Counted from the stretch's first letter, positions 27,868 to 36,431 are shown. The stretch is 64,000 nucleotides of DNA from Nonomuraea harbinensis (GCF_019396385.1 NZ_JAHKRN010000033.1:37459-101458); one strand, 5' to 3'. Notes: generated from the sequence alone by a model not told the origin. Numbers and translations: made by a program.

Positions 27868-28527
27868 ATGGACACGGCCACCACGGTCCTCGACCTGGTC
27901 GGGGTGTTCCTCAACGCCCTGCTCGGCGGGACGGTGGCGCGGCGCGACCGGCTGGACCTGTTCGGCTTCCTTGTGATCGGGATCGCCTCGGGGCTCGGCG
28001 GCGGCCTGATCCGCGACGTGCTGCTGCAGCACGGCCCTCCGGCCGCACTCACCGACCCCGCCTACATCCCCACCGCGCTCGCCGGCACCGGGGTCGCCTT
28101 CCTGCTCGACATCTCACCGCCCGACTGGAGCCGGGCGTTCAAGTTCCTGGACGCGGCGGCGCTCAGCGTGTGGGCGTCCGTCGGGGCGCAGAAGACCATG
28201 GGGGTCGGCCTGGGCCGGCTCCCGGCGATCCTGCTCGGCACGATCACCGCGGTCGGCGGCGGCGCGATCCGGGACCTGCTCCTGCAGCGCGTCCCCGCGG
28301 TGCTGCAGGACACCCGCTGGTACGCCTCCGTGGCCGTCCTCGTCGCCGCCGTGGAGGTGCTGGGCATCGCCACCGGATTCCCGGTCGCGGGCACCGTCGC
28401 CGCCATCACGCTCGGCGTTCTGCTGCGGATCGTCGCCGAGTGGCGCGGCTGGACCGTGCCCCGCGGGCTGGAGGTGCGTCCGTCGGCGGTGCTGCGCCGC
28501 AGGCGACGGCGCGACGGCGACCCGTGA
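27868..28527 (+). CDS. TRIC-type cation channel (YadS/UPF0126 family)
   Basis: 219 residues from ATG 27868 with GGGAGGGT upstream. Two related three-helix units carry the family's Gly-rich repeats: GIASGLGGGLIRDVLLQ and GTITAVGGGAIRDLLLQ. Prokaryotic TRIC homologues are trimeric monovalent-cation channels of the plasma membrane. The C-terminus ends in a basic RRRRRRDGDP tail. It stands alone, 74 bp before the DUF4132 pair. Confidence 0.9.
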   Translation: MDTATTVLDLVGVFLNALLGGTVARRDRLDLFGFLVIGIASGLGGGLIRDVLLQHGPPAALTDPAYIPTALAGTGVAFLLDISPPDWSRAFKFLDAAALSVWASVGAQKTMGVGLGRLPAILLGTITAVGGGAIRDLLLQRVPAVLQDTRWYASVAVLVAAVEVLGIATGFPVAGTVAAITLGVLLRIVAEWRGWTVPRGLEVRPSAVLRRRRRRDGDP

Positions 28528-28601
28528 GCCCACCGTGATTTGTCACCCGCCGCTGCTATGAAGAATGCGATCAACCAACCCCCCACGGAACGGGTGCGTT
28601 C

Positions 28602-28994
28602 ATGACGACGGTGACCTTTCGCGATGAGACCGCGACAGGCCGGGCTCTGGAGGAGTTCTCCCTGCCCGGGCTGCCGGAGCGGATCTCCGCCAGAGAGCTG
28701 GTACGGCTCCGCGTACGCGAGGAGGTGGCCCGGCACAACGCCGCCCCCAGCCACCACTTCCGAGGCCTGGTCAAGCCCACCGACGCCGAGACCGAGCTGA
28801 ACGGCTACCGGATGCGCACCGCACGCAGGCTCGACTGGGAGAGGCAGGCCGACGCGGCCGAGGCCGCGTTCGCCCGCAACGGGTTCCTGCTGCTGGTGGG
28901 CGACCGGCAGATCGAGGACCTGGACGAGGAGGTCGTCCTCACGACAGACCCGGTGGTGTCGTTCGTCAAGCTCGTCCCGCTGGTCGGGGGCTGA
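28602..28994 (+). CDS. Small partner of the DUF4132 protein, unknown function
   Basis: 130 residues, soluble, charged, with no family I can name. A conserved-looking block LPERISARELVRLRVREEVARHNA is followed by a C-terminal beta-rich stretch ending VVSFVKLVPLVGG. The stop is one base before the GTG of the DUF4132 gene, so the two are translated as a coupled pair and probably act together. The ATG follows a GGAACGGG ribosome-binding region. Confidence 0.7.
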   Translation: MTTVTFRDETATGRALEEFSLPGLPERISARELVRLRVREEVARHNAAPSHHFRGLVKPTDAETELNGYRMRTARRLDWERQADAAEAAFARNGFLLLVGDRQIEDLDEEVVLTTDPVVSFVKLVPLVGG

Positions 28995-28995
28995 C

Positions 28996-31407
28996 GTGGA
29001 CTATCAGGTCCTCAAGGACTCGCCGCTCAACAACGACTACACCTCCGTGTACTTCGCCAACGACCACCGCGACCTGTTCGACCGCCTCGACGCCGCCTTC
29101 GCGGCGGAAGAGGAGCTGGTCTGCGGGGAGGACGAACGCGTCCCGTTCGCCGTCTGGGCGCAGATGCGGCTCAGCCTCGGCTGGGACGGCGGCCACGAGC
29201 ACGACGAGCGCCGCTTGGCGGTGATCCGCGACGTGATCGACCGGATGCCGGACCTGCCCATGGAGACCGTCAAGCAGGTGTGGGGCGTGGCCGACAGGCT
29301 CATGACCTGGGCGCACACCAACATCCACGAGCTCTACAGGCTGCCGCTGGCCGCCACCGCCCGGCTGCCGTACCACGAACGGCGTGACGTGCTGAACCAC
29401 CGGCCCAGGTGGCTGGCCCAATACTGGAAACCCGCCTGGGAGGTGCTGCGCGAGCCGATCGGGACGTTGCTCACCGAGCCCGAGACCGGTGACCCCGCCG
29501 CGACCGTCCGCAACATCATGTGGGAGGACGACGCCTTCGCCCGGCGCATGATCGACGCGCACGCCGCCCGGCTGGCCGCGCCCGAGGTGCTGCCGCTGCT
29601 GCGCCACTGGAACACGGCGACCGCGTCGAAGCCGAGCGCCCGGTGGCTGAAGCGGGCCGCCGCGCTGCTGACCCCGGAGGCGGACGAGGTGATCCGGGAC
29701 GTGCTCCGGATGGTCGTCACGCACCGGGAGGTCACCCACCGCCACCAGTACCGCGGCGGCGGCGAATGGACCGAGACCGTCTTCCTGCGCGAGCGCACCG
29801 CAGTGCCGCTGCGCGGCATGGTCTGGACGTGTGAGCTCGTCGACCAGCCGTGGGTGACCTCGCTGCTGGGTGACGTCGCCGTGACCACGGGCACCGGCAT
29901 CGGCGGCACGGGCGCCAACGCCCGCAGCGAGAAGCTGGCCAACGCCGCGATCGGCGTGCTGGGCCGGCGCGGCGGCCTGGAGGTGGTCGCCCAGCTCGCC
30001 CGCGTCCAGGCCAAGGTGCGCAAGAAGACCATTCTCGCCGGAGTGGCCAGGACGATCGGCGCGGTGGCCGCGCAGGCGGGGCTCTCCCCGGAGCAACTCC
30101 TGGAGCGCACCGTGCCCGGCTTCGGGCTGGGGCCCGACGGCGTCCGCACCGAGCAGGGCCTGCGCCTGGCCGCCGACGGCACCGTGACCTTCACCGATCC
30201 ATCCGGCAAGATCCGCAAGACCATCCCCAAGAGCGTCGACCGGGAGCTTCTGGCCGAGTTCAGGGCCGCCGCCAAGGAGCTGAGGAAGACCCTGCCGGCC
30301 GAACGGTTCCGGATCGAGCGGGCCCTGGCCACCGAGCGCGTCTGGCGCTGGCGCGACGTGTGTGAGTTCTACCTGGACCATCCGGTCACCGGCACGCTCG
30401 CCCGTACGCTCATCTGGGAGATCGTCCAGGGCCCCGCCGGGATTCCGGTGCGCCGCGAGGACGGCTGGGAGCTGACCGGCCCGGACGGGCGCCGCGTCCA
30501 GCCCGGCCCTGACACCCCGGTCCGTCTGTGGCATCCGATCACGCACGGCGTGGAGGAGGTCCGAGCCTGGCGCGACCATCTCATGGACGCCGGCCTGCGC
30601 CAGCCGTTCAAGCAGGCCTTCCGCGAGGTCTACCTGCTCACCCCGGCCGAGGAGGCGAGTCACGACCACTCGCGCCGCTTCGCCGGTCACCTCCTGCGGT
30701 ACGGCACGGCCAAGGCGCTGCTGACCGAGCGCGGCTGGACCGGCATGTCGCTGGGCCACTGGGGCTGGGAGTACGGCTCCGACCAGGCCGAGGCCACCCG
30801 CGAACTGCCCGGCGGGCTGGCCGCGCACTGGGACTTCCACCTTGACGAGCACTCCTTCGACCGCGACGGCGTCGGCACGGTCTCCATCTGCGTCAGCGGA
30901 AACCTCCGCTTCACCGGCGCGGACGACCGGGCCGTCCCCCTGGAGCGGGTCCCTCCCCTGGTGCTCTCCGAGACGCTGCGCGACGCGGACCTGGCCGTCG
31001 GCGTCACCTCCACCGGCCTCGACCTCCAGGGCGACGGCGACTACTGGCAGTCCTACAGTTTCGGCGCGCTGTCGGAGACCGCCCGGATCCGCCGCGACGC
31101 CCTGACCCGGCTGCTGCCCCGCCTCTCCATCGCGAGCCGCTGCGAGCTCACCGAACGTTTCCTCCGGGTCCGCGGCGACCTGCGCACCTACAAGATCCAC
31201 CTCGGCTCGGGAAACATCCTCATGGAGCCCGACGACGCCTACCTGTGCATCGTCCCCGGCGGCGTCGGCGACCAGGTCTTCCTGCCCTTCGAGGAGGACG
31301 GCGGCATGCTGTCGGTCGTGCTGTCCAAGGCGTTCCTCCTGGCCGCCGACACAGCCATCGCCGACCCGGCGATCACCCGGCAGCTCACGAACCGGAGGCC
31401 TTCTTGA
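28996..31407 (+). CDS. DUF4132 domain protein (MolR/YehI-like)
   Basis: 803 residues, GTG start. The central and C-terminal parts carry DUF4132 hallmarks: LWHPITHGVEEVRAWRDHL, RQPFKQAFREVYLLTPAEE, HLLRYGTAKALLTERGW. The terminal module YKIHLGSGNILMEPDDAYLCIVP is typical of the same proteins. No WGR domain is visible at the N-terminus. The biochemical role of this family is not established; E. coli relatives include YehI and MolR. Paired with the 130-residue protein upstream. It overlaps the convergent DUF1707 gene by 23 bp. Confidence 0.82.
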   Translation: MDYQVLKDSPLNNDYTSVYFANDHRDLFDRLDAAFAAEEELVCGEDERVPFAVWAQMRLSLGWDGGHEHDERRLAVIRDVIDRMPDLPMETVKQVWGVADRLMTWAHTNIHELYRLPLAATARLPYHERRDVLNHRPRWLAQYWKPAWEVLREPIGTLLTEPETGDPAATVRNIMWEDDAFARRMIDAHAARLAAPEVLPLLRHWNTATASKPSARWLKRAAALLTPEADEVIRDVLRMVVTHREVTHRHQYRGGGEWTETVFLRERTAVPLRGMVWTCELVDQPWVTSLLGDVAVTTGTGIGGTGANARSEKLANAAIGVLGRRGGLEVVAQLARVQAKVRKKTILAGVARTIGAVAAQAGLSPEQLLERTVPGFGLGPDGVRTEQGLRLAADGTVTFTDPSGKIRKTIPKSVDRELLAEFRAAAKELRKTLPAERFRIERALATERVWRWRDVCEFYLDHPVTGTLARTLIWEIVQGPAGIPVRREDGWELTGPDGRRVQPGPDTPVRLWHPITHGVEEVRAWRDHLMDAGLRQPFKQAFREVYLLTPAEEASHDHSRRFAGHLLRYGTAKALLTERGWTGMSLGHWGWEYGSDQAEATRELPGGLAAHWDFHLDEHSFDRDGVGTVSICVSGNLRFTGADDRAVPLERVPPLVLSETLRDADLAVGVTSTGLDLQGDGDYWQSYSFGALSETARIRRDALTRLLPRLSIASRCELTERFLRVRGDLRTYKIHLGSGNILMEPDDAYLCIVPGGVGDQVFLPFEEDGGMLSVVLSKAFLLAADTAIADPAITRQLTNRRPS

Positions 31408-31957
31408 CCTTCGTGCCGACGCCGCCGAACAGGGCGAGGCCGCTGACGACGATCCGCGGCGCCCCCCGCTCCCGGCGCACGGCGCTCCTGTCGAACGCGC
31501 CGAACAGGCCGAAGCCCTTGACCTCGACCTCCACGTCGTCGGGCACGACTACCTCGGTGTAGCCCCACAGGGCGAAGGCGCGCACCCGGATCTCCCGGCT
31601 CGCGAAGCGGGCGTCGCGCAGGTCGATCTCCCCGCCGCCGAACACCGCCAGCGAGGTGAACGCGGGCGGCGCGACCCAGCGGCCCCTGCGGCTGAACCAG
31701 CCGAACACGCTCAGCGCGAACCGGGAACTCGGCTCGTCCCGTACCACCAGCGTCTCCGCGCGGGCCGGCTCGGGGAGGCCGCGGCCCGCGTACGCGAGCT
31801 CGTCCTGGGTCCTCGCCTCGTAGATCTCGCTCAGCCGCTGGTCCAGCTCGCCCAGCTGGATCCTGCCGGTGGCGGCGGCCGACTGGAGCCGCTGGGCGGC
31901 CTGGTCACGCTCCTCGTCGGAGGGGCGTACCTGCCGGCTCGGGGGGTGCTCGACCAT
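31385..31957 (-). CDS. DUF1707 protein with LiaF-like C-terminal domain
   Basis: 190 residues from ATG 31957 (AGGA upstream; an in-frame ATG at 31993 is less likely). N-terminal DUF1707 (VRPSDEERDQAAQRLQSAAATGRIQLGELDQRLSEIYEARTQDEL) followed by repeated short beta units with Gly-Phe-Gly-Leu-Phe-Gly patterns, as in cell-wall-antibiotic-response (LiaF/DUF2154) proteins. Related proteins dampen envelope-stress signalling. No membrane segment is present, so it is cytoplasmic or peripheral. It lies 42 bp after the TetR gene on the same strand. Confidence 0.82.
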   Translation of the reverse strand: MVEHPPSRQVRPSDEERDQAAQRLQSAAATGRIQLGELDQRLSEIYEARTQDELAYAGRGLPEPARAETLVVRDEPSSRFALSVFGWFSRRGRWVAPPAFTSLAVFGGGEIDLRDARFASREIRVRAFALWGYTEVVVPDDVEVEVKGFGLFGAFDRSAVRRERGAPRIVVSGLALFGGVGTKVKKASGS

Positions 31958-31999
31958 GCTTCGGAGTCCTGTCTGTGCGGTCAGCGTGACCACACCATC

Positions 32000-32632
32000 T
32001 TATTCTCCAACTGGAGAACAAGCCTCCTCCACCATGTGCGCCCCCATCATCCGGGCGAGCTGAACGCGGAACTCCGCTTCGTACGCCGGGTCGCCGGGAT
32101 CGTGGCCCAGGCCCGCCAGCCACGACCGGCCGCCGATGGCGAACCCGTACGCGGCCGACAGCCCGACCAGCACGACCGCCTCGATGCGCGCCCGGCTCGG
32201 CACCGGCCCTCCCGCGAGCGCCGCGCGGATGCCGGCCTCCATCGTGTCGACCAGCTCCACCAGCTCCGGCCGCGCGGCGCCGCGGTACTCCGCGTGCATC
32301 TCGGCCCAGACGAACAGACGCAGGTAGCTCTCGTCCGCCAGGGTGTCGAACAGCACCCCCATGATCCCCGCGGCGGTGGGCACGCCGTCCTCGGCCTGGA
32401 TCCGCTCGCGCACCCGCGCCTCGATGCGATCGTTCTCGGCCCGCAACACCTCCCGGACCAGGGCGGCATAGGTGCCGAAATAGTGGGAGGCGAGCCCGTG
32501 CGCGACCCCGGCGGCCTCCGCGATCTGCCGCAGGCTGACGTTGTCCGGACCTCGCTCCCTGATCAGCCCGGCCGCCGCCGCCAGCAGCTCGGCGCGCGAT
32601 TCCGCGGGACTCCGCCTGCGTCTGGATGCCAT
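32000..32632 (-). CDS. TetR-family transcriptional regulator
   Basis: 210 residues from ATG 32632. The helix-turn-helix (SRAELLAAAAGLIRERGPDNVSLRQIAEAAGVAHGLASHYFGTYAALVREVL, about 10-58) is TetR-like. The C-terminal ligand domain is helical (LFVWAEMHAEYRG, AAYGFAIGGRSWLAG). Effector unknown. It precedes the DUF1707 gene, which it may control, and a short palindrome lies 16 bp upstream of the start. Confidence 0.88.
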   Translation of the reverse strand: MASRRRRSPAESRAELLAAAAGLIRERGPDNVSLRQIAEAAGVAHGLASHYFGTYAALVREVLRAENDRIEARVRERIQAEDGVPTAAGIMGVLFDTLADESYLRLFVWAEMHAEYRGAARPELVELVDTMEAGIRAALAGGPVPSRARIEAVVLVGLSAAYGFAIGGRSWLAGLGHDPGDPAYEAEFRVQLARMMGAHMVEEACSPVGE

Positions 32633-32647
32633 GACCGGCAGTTTATG

Positions 32648-32658
32648 GTCCGCCGGAC
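32648..32658. promoter_or_regulatory. Short palindrome upstream of TetR gene
   Basis: GTCCG-C-CGGAC, an 11-bp perfect palindrome 16 bp before the start of the TetR gene. It is a candidate autoregulatory operator, but short and GC-rich, so chance is possible. Confidence 0.3.
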
Positions 32659-32709
32659 GATCAAGACCGGGACCCGCGTCGCCGAGAACCGGCTCCACAT
32701 CCCTCGGCC

Positions 32710-32832
32710 GACTTCAACGGCTACGACGCCACTTACGTGGCCCTGGCCGAAGCACTGGACTGCACTCTGGTCACCACCGACGAGAAAATCCACAAGGTGG
32801 CCCGTAAGTACGTCAACGTCGACTTCTGCTGA
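32710..32832 (+). pseudogene. C-terminal remnant of a PIN-domain (VapC-like) toxin
   Basis: A 40-codon frame ending in TGA encodes YDATYVALAEALDCTLVTTDEKI followed by a Lys/Val-rich end. This matches the C-terminal third of PIN-domain ribonucleases, including the acidic VTTDEK metal-site motif. The N-terminal two thirds and the antitoxin are missing; upstream sequence is TetR promoter DNA. Interpreted as a relic of a toxin-antitoxin module. Confidence 0.6.
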
Positions 32833-32889
32833 TCTGTCGTCGCAGGCGCGTCGCTCCCCAGCGGGGTGACGGCCCGCGGCCCTTCCGCC

Positions 32890-33215
32890 TCAGAGACAGG
32901 CCGGCGCGGTGCCGGGCTGCATGCGGACGAGCGACGGGCGGCTGAATTCCGGCGGTACGAACCCGCGCCCCACGCACAGCACCAGGCCGGCGCCGGACTG
33001 GTTGACGAGGACGGCCTGGCAGCCGGGAGGCGGCTGGTTGCGGAACGACTGGAGCTGAGCGAGCTGCGGCTGGAGCTGTCTCGGAGGCTGACAGCTGTCG
33101 TAGACGATCGTGCGGCTGCCGGTCTCGCTGATCAAGGTCAGCTGCCGTCCGCCGCATGGGCTGCGCCCGTGCCCGCCAGGGTCAGAGCGGCGTGCCATCT
33201 GCAACCCCTGGTCAC
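32890..33215 (-). pseudogene. Frameshifted small secreted protein
   Basis: A GTG at 33215 overlaps the HxlR stop (GTGA) and opens a frame with a signal-peptide-like HAALTLAGTGAAHA ending at a stop about 75 nt on. In the neighbouring frame an uninterrupted stretch encodes about 80 residues (LTLISETGSRTIVYDSC, NQPPPGCQAVLVNQSGAG, LVLCVGRGFVPPEF), with three or four Cys typical of an exported domain. Joining them needs one frameshift near 33140. It is either a decayed gene or a sequencing error. No function known. Confidence 0.4.
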
Positions 33216-33652
33216 GTGGTACGGGTGTCGTACTGCTCCCGGTTGGCGAGGACCTCGTCCATGTGCGTCTCCGCCCACGCCTTGATGCCGTGCATGAGGT
33301 CGCGGAGCGAGAGGCCGAGGTCGGTCAGCTCGTACGTGACCGTGACGGGCACGGTGGGCGTCACCGTGCGGGTGATCAGGCCGTCGCGTTCGAGGCTGCG
33401 CAGGGTCTGGGTGAGCATCTTCTGGCTGACTCCGGCCAGGCGGCGGGACAGCTCGGAGTAGCGCATCGGTCTCGGCTCACCGGCGCAGACCTCGCCGGGG
33501 CGCGGGCCGTCGCTCCCGAGCGCGGCCAGGATCAGGGACACCCACTTGTCGGAGATCCGGTCCAGGAGCCGGCGGCTGGGGCAGCCGGCCAGGAACGCGT
33601 CGTACTCCATCTTCGCCTGCGCCCGCTGCTGGGCCGCCGTCGTCGTCGGCAT
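33212..33652 (-). CDS. HxlR-family transcriptional regulator
   Basis: 146 residues, with AGGAAGGAG ahead of ATG 33652. A winged helix of the HxlR/YodB type: CPSRRLLDRISDKWVSLILAAL, MRYSELSRRLAGVSQKMLTQTLRSLERDGLITR, VTYELTDLGLSLRDL. YodB relatives sense quinones and electrophiles through an N-terminal Cys, and a Cys is present at the equivalent place (LAGCPSRR). Divergent from a quinone-oxidoreductase-like gene with a 20-bp perfect palindrome between them. Confidence 0.92.
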   Translation of the reverse strand: MPTTTAAQQRAQAKMEYDAFLAGCPSRRLLDRISDKWVSLILAALGSDGPRPGEVCAGEPRPMRYSELSRRLAGVSQKMLTQTLRSLERDGLITRTVTPTVPVTVTYELTDLGLSLRDLMHGIKAWAETHMDEVLANREQYDTRTT

Positions 33653-33681
33653 CGGCCGCTCCTTCCTACCGCCGGGTGGGA

Positions 33682-33701
33682 TACGCACTCCGGAGTGCGT
33701 A
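33682..33701. promoter_or_regulatory. 20-bp perfect palindrome, HxlR operator candidate
   Basis: TACGCACTCC joined to its exact inverse GGAGTGCGTA. It is located 30 bp before the HxlR start and 65 bp before the oxidoreductase start, so one regulator could control both genes. Confidence 0.7.
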
Positions 33702-33766
33702 CTTCCCGTCAGAGAGTAACCCCTCCATGGTGGTGCAAAAGCTCCCGTTTCTCCATAGGAGGCGAC

Positions 33767-34690
33767 ATGTCCACAACCTTCCGCACCGCCGTCGTCCGCA
33801 CGCCGGGCGGCCCCGACTCCATCGAGATCATCGACGTGCCCCTCGTCGAGCCCGGACCGGGTCAGGTCCGGGTCGAGATCGCCGGGGCCGCGGTCAACCC
33901 CGTCGACCTGGCGGTCGCCGCCGGGGTGTTCCACGGGCGCGGGCTGGTCGACCAGCCCCACCACACCGGTCTGGGCTGGGACTTCTCCGGCACGGTCGCC
34001 GCCGCCGGCCCGGGCGTCGGCTGGGCGGTCGGCACGCGGGTCGCGGGGCTGATCGACGGGTTCGACCGCGACTTCGGCACCTACGCCGAGCAACTGATCG
34101 TCTCGGCCGACGACATCGCGCCCGTGCCCGCCGGCCTCGACCTGGTCGCGGCGGCCGCCGTCCCGCTCAACAGCCTGGCCGCGGCCCAGCTCGTCGACCT
34201 GCTCGGCGACGGTGACGGCCGGAGCCTGCTGGTGACCGGCGCGGCGGGCGCTGTCGGCGGCTACGTGCTCTCGCTGGCCCAGGATCGCGGGTGGCGGGTC
34301 ACCGGACTGGCCCGTACGCAGGACGAGGAGTTCGTGCGCGGCCTCGGCGCCGGCTTCACCACGCGGGCCACGCCCGGCTGGGACGCGGTGGCCGACGGCG
34401 CCGCGATGCAGGAGCAGGGCATGCCTCTCGTCCGCGACGGCGGCCTGTTCGTCGGCGTGCAGCCGGGGGCGGCCCCGGCGGAGGTGCGGGGCATCACCGT
34501 CCGCGTGGTGGTGGCGCGGCCGGACGGCGCCCGGCTCGCGCAGCTCCTGGAGGCCACCGCCGATGGCCGCCTCCCGGTTCGGGTGCACGCCGTCGTGCCT
34601 CTCGACGAGGTCGCCTCCGCCCACCGCGCGGTCGCCAAGGGCGGCGTACGCGGAAGGTACGTTCTCACGCCGGGCACAGCGATGGACTGA
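33767..34690 (+). CDS. Quinone oxidoreductase-like MDR-family enzyme
   Basis: 307 residues; ATAGGAGG precedes the ATG. Medium-chain dehydrogenase fold: VEIAGAAVNPVDLAVAAGVF, GWDFSGTVAAAGPGV, NADPH motif LLVTGAAGAVGGYVLSLAQ (about 148-166). It lacks the zinc-ligand Cys set of alcohol dehydrogenases, matching zeta-crystallin/QorA-type NADPH:quinone reductases. Likely detoxifies quinones under control of the adjacent HxlR regulator, as in the YodB-AzoR type circuits. Confidence 0.87.
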   Translation: MSTTFRTAVVRTPGGPDSIEIIDVPLVEPGPGQVRVEIAGAAVNPVDLAVAAGVFHGRGLVDQPHHTGLGWDFSGTVAAAGPGVGWAVGTRVAGLIDGFDRDFGTYAEQLIVSADDIAPVPAGLDLVAAAAVPLNSLAAAQLVDLLGDGDGRSLLVTGAAGAVGGYVLSLAQDRGWRVTGLARTQDEEFVRGLGAGFTTRATPGWDAVADGAAMQEQGMPLVRDGGLFVGVQPGAAPAEVRGITVRVVVARPDGARLAQLLEATADGRLPVRVHAVVPLDEVASAHRAVAKGGVRGRYVLTPGTAMD

Positions 34691-35134
34691 CAATAGGTGA
34701 CCATACGGCCACTCGCAGCGAGATCACCGCCGGCCCGTGCGACCCGCAACGCCACTACCTGGTGCCGCCGACGCCGCGGATCTCAGAGGCCCGGGCGCTC
34801 GCCACGATGGATCGTTACTTCACGGTGCACAGAGCGACCTGGGCGAACGGGTGAAGACGACTCGGGCGTCAGCTCCTTGCCACGGCTGCTCGCGCCGGCG
34901 GTCAGCCGATTCAAGGACCTGCTGGACCCCGCGGGAGCTTGTAGCGAAGCGATCCACTGTCCGCGGCCGATTGGGGAACCGCGGACAGTGGATCTGCTCA
35001 CCTTCTTATGGGTCGCACAGGTACGTGGACCCCGTTGCCGAGCATTCCTGCCGGGCTTTTCGCTGCGCGCGAGGGCTGGTGCCCACCGGCGGATAGAGGC
35101 ACCCTGTTCCGAGCAGGCTTGGCGAATACGCGCT
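34691..35134. other. Intergenic stretch without a convincing gene
   Basis: 444 bp between the quinone oxidoreductase and a secreted protein. Codon bias is weak here. One frame (about 34692-34854, plus strand) encodes PQRHYLVPPTPRISEARALA and so on up to a TGA, but has no start codon or ribosome-binding site and may be a relic. The only strong structure is the 16-bp inverted repeat at 34951-34994. GC is lower and more even than in neighbouring genes. Confidence 0.5.
34951..34994. repeat. 16-bp perfect inverted repeat
   Basis: GATCCACTGTCCGCGG (34951-34966) and its exact inverse CCGCGGACAGTGGATC (34979-34994) with a 12-nt spacer. No T run follows on either strand. Possible roles are a transcription terminator between the converging units, a large operator, or a mobile-element scar. 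Confidence 0.6.
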
Positions 35135-35560
35135 TTAGTAGCAGCGCTCCTTGACGGAGATGGTGATGGGGTTGGACAGGGTTCGCGTCCCGTCCGAAGC
35201 CGTCAGCTGCGCCGTGTAGACGCCGATCGGGAGCGGGTCGAACTCTGCGAAAACCCAGCCGTTGATCGTTGTCGAACCGTTGGAGCTGGTGTGATTCGAG
35301 CCGGGGGGGATTTCGTCGGCCTGGGTGACGACCGCCCCGGGGGGCAGGTTCTCCACCGTGACGTGGACGGGCGACGACCAGCTGCCGACGACAGCGGCCA
35401 CGAAGTATGTCCAGTAAGAGTGGCCGCGTTGGATGCAGATTTGATTTTCCCCCATGAGGTCCCACGTCGCCGCCGAAGCGGGGGTGCTGCCGGCCAAGGC
35501 GATGGCCAGTCCTGCCGTCGCGCCGAGCGCCGCTCTGGCGGCGCGGTGACTGATTTTCAC
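35135..35560 (-). CDS. Small secreted protein, unknown function
   Basis: 141 residues from GTG 35560 after AAGGGAGG. A Sec signal peptide is clear (basic KISHRAARA, hydrophobic ALGATAGLAIALAG, cleavage after TPASA). The mature part of about 110 residues is Ser/Thr/Val-rich with an immunoglobulin-like beta pattern (VHVTVENLPPGAVV, GVYTAQLTASDG) and two Cys that could form a disulfide. No enzyme motifs. Its 5' flank (about 35600-35680) is AT-rich and could hold the promoter. Confidence 0.7.
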   Translation of the reverse strand: MKISHRAARAALGATAGLAIALAGSTPASAATWDLMGENQICIQRGHSYWTYFVAAVVGSWSSPVHVTVENLPPGAVVTQADEIPPGSNHTSSNGSTTINGWVFAEFDPLPIGVYTAQLTASDGTRTLSNPITISVKERCY

Positions 35561-35707
35561 GGCTGCCTCCCTTGGTTCTTGTTCCACAGAAACCTCTGAC
35601 TCAGCAATCATTGATGATTAAAGAACCTTCTGACAAGAAAGTTTCTGTGTTCTTATGAAATTTTCATTCGAGAGTAAAGGGAAGATCGTCCAGCCGGGCG
35701 AGGGCGG

Positions 35708-36415
35708 TCAGGTCGAGAGGGCGGCCGCCGCTTCCCGGTAGATGACATCGGGGTCCTCGGACAGCCATGCCTTCACCTGGCGGCTCCAGTCGTCGGCGAG
35801 CACTTCGGGCCGGTGCGCCTCGATGCCGTCGAGGGCCGCCGCGACGATCGCCTCGGGAGCGCTCTTGTCGCCGTCGTACCAAGCCATCATGTCGGTGTCG
35901 GCGGCGCCCAGGTGCAGGCCCGTAACCAGGGTGCGCTGTCCGGCCAGTTCCAGGCGTGCGCTGTTGGTGAGCGCCCACTCCGCGGCCTTCGCCGCGTGGT
36001 ATGCGCCCGCACCGGCGGAGGCGAACCATGAGATGGCGGACAGAACGTTGAGGATCGCGCCGTCGGCCAGCTGGGGCGCGAAGGCACGGATCACGTGAAG
36101 AGTGCCGTAGAAGTGGGTGTCCATCTCGCGGCGGATCACGTCCAGGTCTCCGGTGACCAGATTCGTCCCGGTCGAGATTCCCGCGTTGTTGATGACGATC
36201 TTGACGTCGGATGCCGCTGTCACCGCGTCGGCGACCGATGCCGGATCGGTGATGTCCAGCCGCAGCGGGACGACTCCCGGCACGTCGATGAGGTCGGGAC
36301 GACGGGCGGTGGCGTACACCTTGCCGGCGCCGCGGTCGAGGAGGGACAGGACGAACTGCCGGCCCAGGCCGCGGTTGGCCCCGGTGACCAGCACATGTGC
36401 TCCGTTGATCTGCAT
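35708..36415 (-). CDS. Short-chain dehydrogenase/reductase
   Basis: 235 residues. Classical SDR: cofactor motif VLVTGANRGLG (8-18), NNAG at about 85, catalytic Ser in ILNVLSAISW, and YHAAK. The Arg at the end of the second strand (TARRPD) suggests NADP(H). Substrate unknown. Divergent from a MerR regulator with a palindrome between the starts, so probably regulated by it. Confidence 0.9.
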   Translation of the reverse strand: MQINGAHVLVTGANRGLGRQFVLSLLDRGAGKVYATARRPDLIDVPGVVPLRLDITDPASVADAVTAASDVKIVINNAGISTGTNLVTGDLDVIRREMDTHFYGTLHVIRAFAPQLADGAILNVLSAISWFASAGAGAYHAAKAAEWALTNSARLELAGQRTLVTGLHLGAADTDMMAWYDGDKSAPEAIVAAALDGIEAHRPEVLADDWSRQVKAWLSEDPDVIYREAAAALST

Positions 36416-36431
36416 GCGGATACGCTAAGAC

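Noticed and set aside
28966..31200. 744-codon minus-strand frame opposite the DUF4132 gene
   Set aside because: No ribosome-binding site and no recognisable motif, while the plus strand has DUF4132 signatures and a coupled upstream gene.
34697..35599. Plus-strand frame across the gene-poor stretch and the secreted protein
   Set aside because: The minus strand has a clear signal peptide and ribosome-binding site; the plus-strand translation is Arg/Gly-rich noise.
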